Source of the DNA: an uncultured Blautia sp.
Lineage (GTDB): Bacteria > Bacillota > Clostridia > Lachnospirales > Lachnospiraceae
Direction of reading: 5' to 3'
Assembly: GCA_900547685.1 (NCBI GenBank)
Contig: URHS01000006.1
Location: 4,934 to 68,933 of the forward strand
Length of the DNA: 64,000 nt
Notes under the pieces: model-generated
The model's input: the letters and a program-made list of their open reading frames with translations, nothing else
The model's database searches: none
Told to the model about the DNA's origin: nothing
Shown: positions 39,981 through 49,437 of the stretch, piece after piece
How positions within the stretch are numbered: the stretch's first letter is position 1
Layout of the letters: the number at the start of each line of letters is the position of its first letter
Position numbers and translations under genes: made by a program

Positions 39981-40009
39981 TTGCTACATTTCTAAACTTC
40001 TGCTATTCT
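39981..40009 (+). promoter_or_regulatory. Promoter of the plus-strand HAD gene
   Basis: TTGCTA, 17-bp spacer, TATTCT on the plus strand, 31 bp before the ATG at 40040. Confidence 0.5.
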
Positions 40010-40039
40010 GAAAGAAAAAAAGTTTAAAGAGGGACTATT

Positions 40040-40711
40040 ATGATTAAAGCAATCATTTTTGATATGGACGGTGTTTTATTTGATACAGAAAGAATCATGA
40101 AAAAAGGTTGGGAAAAAGCTGCGGATTTACTGAATTTTCCTCTCACAGAAGACCGATTAAAACAGTTAAGAGGAGGATCGAGAGAGCGCAATTCTGCTCT
40201 CTTCAAAGAATGGTACAATGGCACCATTGACTATCATCAAGCCAGAAAAATCCGCAGTGATTACCTAAATGCTTATGTAGAAAAATATTCCATCCCTCCT
40301 AAGAAAGGACTTTATGAATTACTTTCTTTTCTTAAAAATAAAAAGATACCATGGGGAATTGCTACCTCCACGGACAGAACACAGGCGGAGCATTATTGGA
40401 AATTAGCAAATATCTATGAAGAAGTTCTTGTTTCTGTATGTGGAAATGAAGTCTTAAAGAGCAAACCAAATCCTGAAATTTTCTTAAAAACTGCTGAAAA
40501 ACTCCATATTTCTATCGACTCCTGTTTGATTGTAGAGGATAGTATCAATGGTTTAAAAGCTGCAAAAGCTGCAGGAGGTATTTCCTGTATGATACCGGAT
40601 TTAACCCCCTACAGCCCTGACTTAGCATCTTTTTGTGATTATGTGTGCAAAGATTTAACAACCTGTATCTCTCTTATACAGACTATTGGTTTTTCTTCGC
40701 CAACTCCATAA
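40040..40711 (+). CDS. HAD-superfamily phosphatase (beta-phosphoglucomutase-like)
   Basis: A 223-residue HAD-IA enzyme with FDMDGVLFDTERIM (nucleophile and acid Asp), motif II ATSTDR, Lys in SKPNPEIF, and VEDSINGLKAAKAAG. The DxDGV(L/I) with a helical cap is shared by beta-phosphoglucomutase and sugar-phosphate phosphatases. AGAGGG lies upstream of ATG 40040. Its last 29 bp overlap, tail to tail, the end of the minus-strand Cys-rich gene. Substrate unknown. Confidence 0.87.
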   Translation: MIKAIIFDMDGVLFDTERIMKKGWEKAADLLNFPLTEDRLKQLRGGSRERNSALFKEWYNGTIDYHQARKIRSDYLNAYVEKYSIPPKKGLYELLSFLKNKKIPWGIATSTDRTQAEHYWKLANIYEEVLVSVCGNEVLKSKPNPEIFLKTAEKLHISIDSCLIVEDSINGLKAAKAAGGISCMIPDLTPYSPDLASFCDYVCKDLTTCISLIQTIGFSSPTP

Positions 40712-40988
40712 TTTCCTCATATTTGCTCATAATATAACCATAATTTTTTCTCTTGTGAGGCAGCTTACAATCACTGCAGTCTTTTATGCCCTTCTCTGTG
40801 TATTTAAAGTTGCCTCCGCATTTGCTTCCCAAAGCATACAGCGGACAATAACAAAACAAACAGTTAAAATTCTCCGGATCTGTGGTTTCATGGCAAGGAA
40901 AAAATTCACATTTTTTATGGTTATAAAAAGAATATTCTTTTCCTTCCCAATATGGTTTTTCCTGTTTTTCTTCCTTTTCTTTACTCAT
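40683..40988 (-). CDS. Cysteine-rich small-domain protein
   Basis: A 101-residue protein with nine Cys arranged as KKCEFFPCHE, NFNCLFCYCPLYALGSKCGG and IKDCSDCKLPH. This is the cysteine-rich small domain, probably binding zinc or an Fe-S centre. Charged ends flank the core. It overlaps the FliB-like gene by 4 bp (ATGA-type junction), suggesting coupling, and overlaps the convergent HAD gene by 29 bp. Function unknown. Confidence 0.8.
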   Translation of the reverse strand: MSKEKEEKQEKPYWEGKEYSFYNHKKCEFFPCHETTDPENFNCLFCYCPLYALGSKCGGNFKYTEKGIKDCSDCKLPHKRKNYGYIMSKYEEIMELAKKNQ

Positions 40989-42142
40989 ACTGTTTTCCTT
41001 TCACTGACTAAAATACTCTTTAAAGTTTCTGGTTCGTACCATTTATCCGAGTCAAAAATTTCCTCCAGCAAATTCAGATTCTCATCGGAATGCTCAATTT
41101 CTCTTGCATAACGATAAGCTGTTTCCAATACATTTTTTTCCTCTATTATTCTTTCATCCATTGCCCAGTTCCAAAAAGTAATTTCTTCTATCCAGAAAAC
41201 GGATATTACAGATAAAACGCCTTTGGAGTAAATCATATCGTCATAGACTGCACCACAAAAATAGGTGTATAAGAAGAACATCAAAAGCTGTTCTTTATAA
41301 ATATCCCACTGTTCCTGCCCTATGACATTCTTTATTTCAGCCTTATACCTTTCTCTCTTTTCCATATACCATACTTCACCTTTTTGGAAAAGTTTTTCTG
41401 CCGCTTTCAAATTTGTTTCCCATTCTTCTCGAAGCACTTCAAGTCTTAACAAATCTTTTCTGAGTACCTGAACAATCTTATAAAAACTACTTGAAAACTC
41501 CTCTGTTTTTTCTCGTAAACACAGCTCAATTTCTCCTATAAAATCTCTCTCAAAAAGTTCACCTTCATCAAGAGCATCCTGCAAATTTTTTGCCATTTTC
41601 AAGACACAGTACATTCTTTTTTCTATGGGAATTGTTCTGTTTTGAACAATAGAAAATAGCTTTTCTCTCACTTCTAAAAGACAGTCAAATAAAAGAAAAT
41701 CAAAATCCTCAAAATCATCTTCACACTCTTCTTGCTCATCCTGCTCTTCCAGAAATTTCACCGGCTCCTGACACTCTAAAATCATCTTTGCCGCTACCGG
41801 ACAGGATAGTGACAGGGAAAATTCTCTTAAATTTTCAAATTCTTCTATGTGTCTTGGGTACAATCGACAAGTATCACACAACGCCTCTGCACCTAATTCC
41901 TTATAAATATCACAGAGATTTTCTGAATTTAAAAAGCTGCATCTTTTATCATATTGTTCAAAAATCCCTTCTCTCCAGTCAATGGAATTTAAAAGACGAA
42001 TACCAAAATCACCGGAAACATTGCTGTATTTTTCTAAGGAATTTTCATCAATTACAATCTGCCATCCTGCACAGCAGGTATCCGGACATTGGTCTGCCGT
42101 ACAGGAAAATTTTTCATAATAATGTGGTTTTCTGTAATACAT
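40985..42142 (-). CDS. FliB-family (lysine-N-methylase-like) Cys-cluster protein
   Basis: A 385-residue protein with the N-terminal Cys pattern of the FliB/YkgJ family: FSCTADQCPDTCCAGWQI, then RCSFLNSENLCDIY and LCDTCRLYPR. FliB methylates flagellin lysines in Salmonella through an Fe-S cluster. No flagellar or chemotaxis gene is in this window, and many non-motile clostridia carry such proteins, so its real target is unknown. It lies 3 bp after the beta-helix protein gene. Confidence 0.8.
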   Translation of the reverse strand: MYYRKPHYYEKFSCTADQCPDTCCAGWQIVIDENSLEKYSNVSGDFGIRLLNSIDWREGIFEQYDKRCSFLNSENLCDIYKELGAEALCDTCRLYPRHIEEFENLREFSLSLSCPVAAKMILECQEPVKFLEEQDEQEECEDDFEDFDFLLFDCLLEVREKLFSIVQNRTIPIEKRMYCVLKMAKNLQDALDEGELFERDFIGEIELCLREKTEEFSSSFYKIVQVLRKDLLRLEVLREEWETNLKAAEKLFQKGEVWYMEKRERYKAEIKNVIGQEQWDIYKEQLLMFFLYTYFCGAVYDDMIYSKGVLSVISVFWIEEITFWNWAMDERIIEEKNVLETAYRYAREIEHSDENLNLLEEIFDSDKWYEPETLKSILVSERKTV

Positions 42143-42145
42143 AAG

Positions 42146-42814
42146 CTACTGTTTTTCTACAATTTCATTGCCTTTTTTATAGATACTGTCAGAAGGAACA
42201 ACTCCTCTTACAGAAGAAAGAGGATAAATATTACTGTTGCTTCCTACTACTGTTCCGGGATTTAACACAGAACCGCAACCAACTTCTACTTCATCACCAA
42301 GCATTGCACCAAATTTCTTCAATCCGGTTTCGATCTGTGTATTTGCTCCTTTTACTACTACCAGTTTTTTATCGGATTTTACATTAGATGTAATGGAACC
42401 GGCTCCCATGTGTGATTTATATCCTAAGATAGAATCACCTACATAATTATAATGAGGAACTTGTACTTTATCAAATAAAATAACATTCTTCAACTCTGTA
42501 GAATTTCCTACCACTGCACCTTCTCCTACCAGAGCATTTCCTCTGATAAAAGCACAATGACGAACCTCTGCATCCTTTCCAATAATCGCAGGACCATTGA
42601 TATAAGCAGTAGGCGCTACCTTTGCTGTTTTGGCAATCCACACATTTTCACCCTTTTTCTCATATTCTGCCTCGTCTAAAGTTTCTCCTAATTTTACAAT
42701 ATACTCACCGATGCAGGGAAGCACTTCCCATGGATAAGTTTTTTCTTCCAAAAGCTCTTTTGCAAGGGTTTTATTTAAGTCATGATATAGCTCTTTAATC
42801 GTCAACTGTTCCAT
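42146..42814 (-). CDS. Left-handed beta-helix nucleotidyl/acyltransferase-like protein
   Basis: A 222-residue protein with hexapeptide repeats of a left-handed beta helix (AKVAPTAYINGPAIIGKDAE, then AFIRGNALVGEGAVVGNSTE, GCGSVLNPGTVVG). It resembles the C-terminal half of GlmU-type UDP-GlcNAc pyrophosphorylases but lacks the nucleotidyltransferase domain. An acyltransferase or sugar-nucleotide function is likely; the substrate is unknown. It follows topB by 42 bp. Confidence 0.8.
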   Translation of the reverse strand: MEQLTIKELYHDLNKTLAKELLEEKTYPWEVLPCIGEYIVKLGETLDEAEYEKKGENVWIAKTAKVAPTAYINGPAIIGKDAEVRHCAFIRGNALVGEGAVVGNSTELKNVILFDKVQVPHYNYVGDSILGYKSHMGAGSITSNVKSDKKLVVVKGANTQIETGLKKFGAMLGDEVEVGCGSVLNPGTVVGSNSNIYPLSSVRGVVPSDSIYKKGNEIVEKQ

Positions 42815-42856
42815 TTTTTCTACCTGCCTTCTCTTAAATTATTTTTTTCTATTTTA

Positions 42857-44890
42857 CTACGCTTTACCGGCTTTTCCAACCTTTTTTTGTGTCGGCTTTT
42901 TATAAAACTTAGAAGAAGCATCAAAAAACTGCTTTAGCATTAATTGGTTTCGAAGTCCTAACACACCTTCTGTGCGAGATTTAATGAAATTTTCTAACTT
43001 AAACATATATTCTTCTGAAGTAATGCTTCCTTCTGCCACATAAGTAAGCCCCTTTTCCCAACTGGCGGTAAGCTCCGGATTTAAAAGTGAACGAATAGAA
43101 CAATTCACCACATCAAAAATCATTTCACCTAAAAGTGTAGGCGTAATCACCTGTGTTTTCTTATTTAAATCCAGATATTTAATCGTAACTAATTTCTTCA
43201 AAATTTCTGCTCTGGTGGCGCTGGTTCCGATACCGCTTCCTTTAATCTGAGCACGCAGCTCCTCATCTTCGATAAGTTGTCCCGCATTTTCCATTGCTAA
43301 AATCATGGAACCTGACGTATAACGTTTTGGCGGTGATGTTTCCCCCTCTTTTATAGAAAAATCTTCAATGGAAAGGGAACTTCCTTTCCGAACACTTAAA
43401 ATCCAATTGAGAAAATCTCCATCTTCTGAAATCTGTTCTTCCTCTTTTCCCGAACTCTCCTTCTTCTTTCCAAAAGAATTCGGGGTTACTTTTAAATATC
43501 CTTCTGATACCAGTATTTTAAAAGAAGAAAATAATCTCTCTTTTTCAATCACAGATACCAGATTGATTTTCTGATATACGGCAGGAGGATAAAAAATGCT
43601 CAAAAATCTTCTTACAATTACTTCATAGACTTTACTTCCCTGTATGGAAATACTACGTAAAGCATTTAATCCCTGCCCTGTGGGAATAATCGCATAGTGG
43701 TCTGTAATCTGCTTATCATTTACATATCTTGTCTTTATGAGATTTTTATAAGTGCCTGTTTCTAAAATTTCCGCCGCATAAATATTTCCATGTTCATAAT
43801 TTTTTAAGCCACTGATATTCTTATAAATTTCTTTTGCAACTGCGCTGGAAAGAACTCTGGCATCTGTTCTTGGATAAGTAACCAGCTTTTTCTCATATAA
43901 TTCCTGTACGATTTTTAAAGTTTCATCAGGACTCAATTTAAACAATCTGGAACATTCATTCTGAAGCTCTGCCAGATTAAACAGCAGCGGCGGATTTTTA
44001 TTTTCCTTTTTCTTTTCTATCTTTTCCACCACTGCTTCCAAAGGAGGATTTGCAGAAAGAATTTCCTTTAACTCCATAGCTGTTTCTTTCTTTTTAAATC
44101 CGTTTTCTTTATATAAAAGAGGTGATGCAAAGTACCTGCTGCCCTCTACGGCTCTCCATTCACCTTCAAAAGTATGTCCCTGCTGTTTAAAATTACCAAT
44201 CACTCTGTAAAAAGGTGTCTTTACAAATTCTCTGATTTCCCGCTCTCTACGCACTACCATTCCCAAAACGCAGGTCATTACCCTTCCAACAGAAATTGCC
44301 TGATAACGACTTCCAAGATAATTTGACACAGTATTTCCATATTTTAAAGAAAGCAGTCTGGAAAAATTAATTCCCATAAGATAGTCCTCTTTTGCCCTAA
44401 GGTATGCAGATGCCGAAAGATTATCGTATTCACTGATATCCTTTGCTTCTTTTATACCACGAATAATTTCTTCCTCCGTCTGAGAATCAATCCAAACTCT
44501 CTTTTGCTTCTTTTCTTTTACACCGGCCATCATTGCTACAAGTCGATAAATATATTCTCCTTCACGACCGGAGTCCGTACATACATAAATAGTTTCTACA
44601 TCTTTGCGGTTTAAAAGGCCACTGACAATCTGAAACTGTTTTTTTACAGAAGGAATAACTTCATATTTGAAATCTTTTGGCAGAAACGGAAGTGTTTCCA
44701 GACTCCACTTTTTCAATGCAGGATCATAGGCTTCGGGGTAGCTCATAGTCACCAGATGTCCTACACACCAGGTAATAATGGTATTTTCTGATTCCAGATA
44801 CCCGTCTTTCCTTGAAGTATTTACTTTTAACGCCTTTGCAAATTCCTGTGCAACGCTGGGTTTCTCTGCTATAAATAGTGATTTATTCAT
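42857..44890 (-). CDS. topB: DNA topoisomerase III
   Basis: A type IA topoisomerase that decatenates and relaxes DNA through a tyrosine link. The Toprim domain has LFIAEKPSVAQEFAKAL and YVCTDSGREGEYIYR. The catalytic Tyr is in KLVTYPRTDAR, with SAYLRAKEDYLMGINFSRL and GSGIGTSATRAEI also present. I chose ATG 44890 (677 residues), because a TTG seven codons earlier lies inside the AAAGGAAAG ribosome site. Chromosomal TopB and conjugative-element TopB look alike; nothing around this gene suggests an element. Confidence 0.94.
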   Translation of the reverse strand: MNKSLFIAEKPSVAQEFAKALKVNTSRKDGYLESENTIITWCVGHLVTMSYPEAYDPALKKWSLETLPFLPKDFKYEVIPSVKKQFQIVSGLLNRKDVETIYVCTDSGREGEYIYRLVAMMAGVKEKKQKRVWIDSQTEEEIIRGIKEAKDISEYDNLSASAYLRAKEDYLMGINFSRLLSLKYGNTVSNYLGSRYQAISVGRVMTCVLGMVVRREREIREFVKTPFYRVIGNFKQQGHTFEGEWRAVEGSRYFASPLLYKENGFKKKETAMELKEILSANPPLEAVVEKIEKKKENKNPPLLFNLAELQNECSRLFKLSPDETLKIVQELYEKKLVTYPRTDARVLSSAVAKEIYKNISGLKNYEHGNIYAAEILETGTYKNLIKTRYVNDKQITDHYAIIPTGQGLNALRSISIQGSKVYEVIVRRFLSIFYPPAVYQKINLVSVIEKERLFSSFKILVSEGYLKVTPNSFGKKKESSGKEEEQISEDGDFLNWILSVRKGSSLSIEDFSIKEGETSPPKRYTSGSMILAMENAGQLIEDEELRAQIKGSGIGTSATRAEILKKLVTIKYLDLNKKTQVITPTLLGEMIFDVVNCSIRSLLNPELTASWEKGLTYVAEGSITSEEYMFKLENFIKSRTEGVLGLRNQLMLKQFFDASSKFYKKPTQKKVGKAGKA

Positions 44891-44926
44891 GAAAGCTCTC
44901 TTTCCTTTCAAAATTCCGTATCCTTT

Positions 44927-44955
44927 ATGCTAACACAACTTTCCAAAAGCGTCAA
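44927..44955 (-). promoter_or_regulatory. Promoter of topB
   Basis: TTGACG, 17-bp spacer, TAGCAT on the minus strand, about 37 bp before the start. The -35 lies next to the asd terminator. Confidence 0.55.
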
Positions 44956-44959
44956 ACAT

Positions 44960-44995
44960 AAAAGGCGGCATACCTGCTTCTCGCAGGCTGCCACC
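44960..44995 (-). terminator. Terminator of asd
   Basis: GGTGGCA..CCTGC and GCAGG..TGCCGCC pair on the minus strand around a GAGAA loop, followed by TTTTATG. Confidence 0.75.
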
Positions 44996-45017
44996 TCTGT
45001 TAAAAAATTATCATTTT

Positions 45018-46103
45018 TTATTTCTTTGTAATATATCCTTTTGCTTTTAAAGTTTCTGCACAAAGCACTGCACCGCCTGCTGCGCCACGAACTGTATTAT
45101 GTGATAAACCAATGAATTTAAAGTCATATACTTTATCTTCTCTTAATCGACCTACACTTACACCCATACCATTTTCGTAATCTACATCAGCCTGCACCTG
45201 AGGTCTGTCAGCTTCTTCCATGTAACGGATAAACTGTTTTGGAGCACTTGGCAATTCTAATTCCTGTGGAATTCCTTTAAATGCTGTCAGTTTTTCAATT
45301 AACTGCTCTTTTGTAGGTTTCTTTCTGAATTTTACAAATACAGCTGCTGTATGTCCGTTTAAAACAGGAACACGTACACACTGACAGGTAATAACAGGTT
45401 CTTTTGCAGGAACGATTACACCATCTTCAATTTCGCCCCAAAGACGCAGCGGCTCCATCTCACTTTTTTCCTCTTCTCCGCCAATATATGGAATAATATT
45501 TTCTACCATTTCCGGCCAGTCTTTAAAAGTTTTTCCTGCACCTGAAATTGCCTGATAAGTAGTTGCAACCACTTCGTAAGGTTCAAACTCTTTCCATGCT
45601 GTCAATACCGGCGCATAACTCTGAATTGAACAGTTTGGTTTTACTGCAACAAATCCTCTTGTTGTTCCCAGACGTTTTTTCTGGAATTCAATCACGTCAA
45701 AATGCTGTGGGTTAATTTCCGGAACAACCATAGGCACATCCGGTGTCCATCTATGAGCACTGTTATTAGAAACTACAGGAGTTTCTGTCTTTGCATATTC
45801 TTCTTCAATTGCTTTAATTTCTTCTTTTGACATATCTACTGCTGAAAATACGAAGTCTACAGTGGAAGCAACTGCTTCTACATCAGAAACATTCATAACC
45901 ACTAATTTCTTCACTGCTTCCGGCATAGGAGTTGTCATTTTCCAACGAGCTCCTACTGCTTCCTCATAAGTTTTTCCTGCACTTCTTGCACTTGCTGCAA
46001 CAGTCACTACCTCAAACCATGGGTGGTTTTCCAATAAAGAAATAAATCTCTGTCCTACCATTCCTGTTGCGCCTAAAATTCCGACTCTTAATTTCTCACT
46101 CAT
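45018..46103 (-). CDS. asd: Aspartate-semialdehyde dehydrogenase (archaeal/fungal-type)
   Basis: Reduces aspartyl phosphate to the semialdehyde with NADPH, the branch to lysine, threonine, methionine and diaminopimelate. Residues VGILGATGMVGQRFISLL bind NADPH, the catalytic Cys is in VKPNCSIQ, and SGAGKTFKDWPEM and RVPVLNGHTAAVFV follow. The 361-residue length and motifs fit the class found in archaea, fungi and many anaerobes and not the E. coli class. It has its own strong promoter inside the end of argH. Confidence 0.96.
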   Translation of the reverse strand: MSEKLRVGILGATGMVGQRFISLLENHPWFEVVTVAASARSAGKTYEEAVGARWKMTTPMPEAVKKLVVMNVSDVEAVASTVDFVFSAVDMSKEEIKAIEEEYAKTETPVVSNNSAHRWTPDVPMVVPEINPQHFDVIEFQKKRLGTTRGFVAVKPNCSIQSYAPVLTAWKEFEPYEVVATTYQAISGAGKTFKDWPEMVENIIPYIGGEEEKSEMEPLRLWGEIEDGVIVPAKEPVITCQCVRVPVLNGHTAAVFVKFRKKPTKEQLIEKLTAFKGIPQELELPSAPKQFIRYMEEADRPQVQADVDYENGMGVSVGRLREDKVYDFKFIGLSHNTVRGAAGGAVLCAETLKAKGYITKK

Positions 46104-46132
46104 CTGCTTATCTCCTCCGTTTTGTTTTATTT

Positions 46133-46160
46133 ACTATAGCAAATCTTGTCAAAATGTCAA
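46133..46160 (-). promoter_or_regulatory. Promoter of asd
   Basis: TTGACA, 16-bp spacer, TATAGT on the minus strand. The -35 overlaps the last codon of argH. Confidence 0.75.
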
Positions 46161-47545
46161 TCTTTTTCACTATCTTCCAGATATTTTCTCTGTATTTCCA
46201 AGACCTTTGTCATTGCCTCAGGTCCCGGAGCTCCAATCGTATTTCTGGTTTCCACACAAGTCTTCATACTGATTGCTTCGTAAATGTCCTGTTCGAAGAC
46301 CGGACTGATTTTCTGATACTCTTCCAACGGCATTTCATCAAGAGAAATCTGATTTTTTACACAGAATAATACCAATTCACCTACAATACTATGGGCATCT
46401 CTAAAAGGAACTCCTTTTTTCACAAGATAATCTGCTGCATCTGTGGCATTAGTAAATCCATTTTTTGCACTTTTTTCCATATTCTCTTTTTTCAGTTCCA
46501 TAGTTTCCAGCATACCATTAAAAAGAGCAATACAGCCTTTTACTGTATCCATTGCATCAAATGCAAGTTCTTTATCCTCCTGCATATCCTTATTATATGC
46601 CAGAGGAATTCCTTTCATGGTAGTAAGAAGAGACATCAGTGCACCATAAACACGTCCTGTCTTTCCTCTTACCAGCTCTGCAATATCCGGATTTTTTTTC
46701 TGAGGCATAATGCTGCTTCCCGTACTGTATCCGTCATCAATTTCAATAAACTGATATTCATTAGAATTCCACAAAATGATTTCTTCACAGAAACGGCTTA
46801 AATGCATCATAATCACAGATAAATCTGACAAATATTCAATTAAATAATCTCTGTCTGCCACAGAGTCCATACTGTTCAATGTAGGACCATCAAATCCCAG
46901 CAGTTCTGCTGTAAATTCTCTATCCAAAGGATAAGTAGTACCTGCCAAAGCTCCGCTGCCTAAAGGACAATAATTTAATCTCTTTTTCGTATCAGCCAGA
47001 CGGCTTCTGTCTCTTTTAAACATTTCAAAATATGCGCCAAAATGATGTGCTGCCGTAATCGGCTGAGCTTTCTGTAAATGTGTGAATCCAGGCATATAAG
47101 TATGTAAATTGTCTTCCATTAATTTTAAAAGCGTTTCAAGAAGCTCTTTTAAAAGCATATCTGTTTCCTGAATTTCATCTCTGACATAGAGCTTCATATC
47201 TAATGCCACCTGGTCATTGCGGCTTCTTCCCGTATGAAGCTTCTTTCCAACATCTCCTGTTCTTTGAATGAGATTTGCCTCTACAAAACTGTGAATATCT
47301 TCGTATTCCGGAGAAAATTCCAGCTTTTTCTCTTCAATGTCCTGAAGAATTCCTGTAAGTCCCTTGAGGATTTCATCCTTTTCCTGATCTGTTAAAATTC
47401 CCTGCTTTGCAAGCATCTTAACATGCGCCATACTTCCCTGAATATCCTGCTTATAAAGCTTTTTATCAAAGCTTAAGGAAGCATTAAAATTATAAACCAA
47501 CTGATCGGTTTCTTTGGTGAAACGTCCTCCCCACAATTGTGCCAT
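46157..47545 (-). CDS. argH: Argininosuccinate lyase
   Basis: Splits argininosuccinate into arginine and fumarate. The 462-residue protein begins AQLWGGRFTKETDQLVYNFN and has VEANLIQRTGDVGKKLHTGR (as HTGRSRNDQVALD), FTHLQKAQPITAAHH, and the superfamily signature GSSIMPQKKNPD. All are canonical. argG is not adjacent. Promoter at 47597-47625. Confidence 0.97.
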   Translation of the reverse strand: MAQLWGGRFTKETDQLVYNFNASLSFDKKLYKQDIQGSMAHVKMLAKQGILTDQEKDEILKGLTGILQDIEEKKLEFSPEYEDIHSFVEANLIQRTGDVGKKLHTGRSRNDQVALDMKLYVRDEIQETDMLLKELLETLLKLMEDNLHTYMPGFTHLQKAQPITAAHHFGAYFEMFKRDRSRLADTKKRLNYCPLGSGALAGTTYPLDREFTAELLGFDGPTLNSMDSVADRDYLIEYLSDLSVIMMHLSRFCEEIILWNSNEYQFIEIDDGYSTGSSIMPQKKNPDIAELVRGKTGRVYGALMSLLTTMKGIPLAYNKDMQEDKELAFDAMDTVKGCIALFNGMLETMELKKENMEKSAKNGFTNATDAADYLVKKGVPFRDAHSIVGELVLFCVKNQISLDEMPLEEYQKISPVFEQDIYEAISMKTCVETRNTIGAPGPEAMTKVLEIQRKYLEDSEKD

Positions 47546-47596
47546 AATTCTGTTCTCACTTCTTTCTCTTAAATTCTAGTAAATACTTTGAGCAGA

Positions 47597-47625
47597 ATTT
47601 TATCACTTTATAGTATTAAATGCAA
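47597..47625 (-). promoter_or_regulatory. Promoter of argH
   Basis: TTGCAT, 17-bp spacer, TAAAAT on the minus strand. The -35 overlaps the end of queH. No ARG box is obvious. Confidence 0.55.
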
Positions 47626-48254
47626 GATTTTTTCTTTTGTTCTTCTCTTTCTCTTTTCGAAAATACACAACCACAATAATCTTGACGATATAATTGATAT
47701 TCTTTTGACAATTCTGTAGAACGCTTATATCCATTTTTCTTCTTAAAATCAGAGGGAAGGTGCTTAGCATCATAGATTTCTGCCAGCTCCTCCCCTATTT
47801 CATTTATTTTTTGTGCATTTTTTAACGGACTAATGGTAAGGGTTGTAGTGAAATAATCATACCCACCTTCCGCTGCCAAACGGGCTGCTTCCTCCATTCG
47901 CATACGGAAACACTTAAAACACCTCTCTCCACCTTCCGGCACTTCTTCCAGCCCTCTTGCCATTTCAAAAAAGCGCTCCGGACAGTATTCACCTTCTACA
48001 AACTTGGGTTTATGTACAAAAGGCATCTCTTCGATGAGACGTTTCATTTCTTCTGTTCTTTTTTCATATTCCTCTCGTGGAGAAATATTCGGATTATAGA
48101 AAAAATCGGTTATTTCAAAGTATTGAGAAAGATATTCTAATACATAGCTGCTGCAAGGTGCACAGCAGCTATGTAGAAAGAGACTTGGAACTTTATTTTC
48201 CGCTTTATTTTTCTCAATAATTTTTTCCAGCTCCTTCTGATAATTTCTATTCAT
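47616..48254 (-). CDS. queH: Epoxyqueuosine reductase QueH
   Basis: The last step of queuosine synthesis in tRNA, by the cobalamin-independent enzyme QueH. The 212-residue protein has LHSCCAPCSSYVLEYL, FYNPNISPREEYEKR, GGERCFKCFRMRMEEAA, and the C-terminal YRQDYCGCVFSKRE. The Cys pairs are expected to hold an Fe-S cluster and metal. It follows the dehydrogenase gene by 17 bp. Confidence 0.93.
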   Translation of the reverse strand: MNRNYQKELEKIIEKNKAENKVPSLFLHSCCAPCSSYVLEYLSQYFEITDFFYNPNISPREEYEKRTEEMKRLIEEMPFVHKPKFVEGEYCPERFFEMARGLEEVPEGGERCFKCFRMRMEEAARLAAEGGYDYFTTTLTISPLKNAQKINEIGEELAEIYDAKHLPSDFKKKNGYKRSTELSKEYQLYRQDYCGCVFSKREREEQKKKSCI

Positions 48255-48271
48255 TTCATATCCCTTTCGGC

Positions 48272-49261
48272 TTATTTTACTTCATTTTCACTTGCTTCGC
48301 CTTTTAAGAAAGTCATTGCATTATCAAGAGTTGTCTGAGAAATTGCAGTCAGCGCTTCTTCTGTGAAAAATCCCTGGTGAGAAGTAATCATTACATTTGG
48401 GAAAGAAAGCAGTCTGGCTGTTGTAGAATGCTCTAAAATTTCATCAGAACGGTTCTCAAATACATTCTTTGTTTCTTCTTCATATACATCAAGACCTACT
48501 CCAAAGAATTTTCTTGCACGAATTCCGTCAATTAAATCGTTGGTTTTTACCAATCCACCTCTTGATGTATTAACAAGAATAACGCCATCTTTCATTTTTG
48601 CAATAGTATCTTTGTTAATTAAATGATAAGTACTGTCCATCAATGGGCAATGCAGAGAAATTAAATCACTCTGTGCCAGCAATTCATCTAAAGTTACATA
48701 TTCTACAAAGTCTGCTAAATCCGGATTTTGGTATACATCATAAGCAATAACTTTCATGCCAAATCCACGACAGATTTTTGCCATAGCAGCTCCGATTTTA
48801 CCGGTTCCTACAATACCTGCTGTTTTCTGATAGAAGTTAAATCCCATCAGACCGCCAAGGCTGAAATCATTTTCTCTTACTTTTACATAAGCTTTATGAA
48901 GACGACGATTTACTTCTAATGCCAGAGCCATCGCATGTTCTGCTACTGCTTCCGGTGAATATCCCGGCACACGCATTACACGAATGCCATATTCTTTTGC
49001 TTTATCCATATCAACATTATTAAATCCTGCACAACGCATTAAAATCAGCTTTACCCCTGCTTCGTGAAGCACTGTCATAGTATCAGTACCTACATCAGAA
49101 CTTACAAATGCACATACTGCATCATACCCTTTTGCCAGAGGAGCTGTCTTTGGGGAAAGGTCTGTCTTTAAATAATCCATTTCAATTTCAGGATAATTTC
49201 CAATTTGTTTTTCAAATGAGTCTTTGTCATAGTTTTTTGTATCAAAAAATAAAATTTTCAT
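48272..49261 (-). CDS. D-2-hydroxyacid dehydrogenase (D-lactate dehydrogenase-like)
   Basis: An NAD-dependent dehydrogenase of the D-isomer family, most like fermentative D-lactate dehydrogenase. Motifs are MRCAGFNNVD, AEHAMALALEVNRR, the NAD-binding GTGKIGAAMAKICRGFGM, HCPLMDSTYHLINKD, NTSRGGLV, and the catalytic His in SHQGFFTEEAL. I chose ATG 49261 (329 residues), which has AGGAGG upstream; longer frames add 25 non-family residues and begin over the promoter. Confidence 0.9.
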   Translation of the reverse strand: MKILFFDTKNYDKDSFEKQIGNYPEIEMDYLKTDLSPKTAPLAKGYDAVCAFVSSDVGTDTMTVLHEAGVKLILMRCAGFNNVDMDKAKEYGIRVMRVPGYSPEAVAEHAMALALEVNRRLHKAYVKVRENDFSLGGLMGFNFYQKTAGIVGTGKIGAAMAKICRGFGMKVIAYDVYQNPDLADFVEYVTLDELLAQSDLISLHCPLMDSTYHLINKDTIAKMKDGVILVNTSRGGLVKTNDLIDGIRARKFFGVGLDVYEEETKNVFENRSDEILEHSTTARLLSFPNVMITSHQGFFTEEALTAISQTTLDNAMTFLKGEASENEVK

Positions 49262-49307
49262 AATTACAGTCCTCCTGTTAAATAATTCACAATCTTTTTC
49301 CTTCTCT

Positions 49308-49336
49308 AATATAATAAATTCTAGGATATTTGTCAA
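49308..49336 (-). promoter_or_regulatory. Promoter of the D-2-hydroxyacid dehydrogenase gene
   Basis: TTGACA, 17-bp spacer, TATATT on the minus strand, 46 bp upstream of the start. Confidence 0.72.
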
Positions 49337-49437
49337 GTACTCTCTTAAATTCTTTTTTATAGATTATGTTTTTTCACTACCTGTTCTACAGTATGGACAA
49401 ATTTTGGTTTTCTATCCACCAGCCTATTTCCCAAAAG

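Noticed and set aside
42857..44890. topB as a marker of a conjugative element
   Set aside because: Its neighbours are ordinary chromosomal genes and no transfer genes or recombinase lie nearby.
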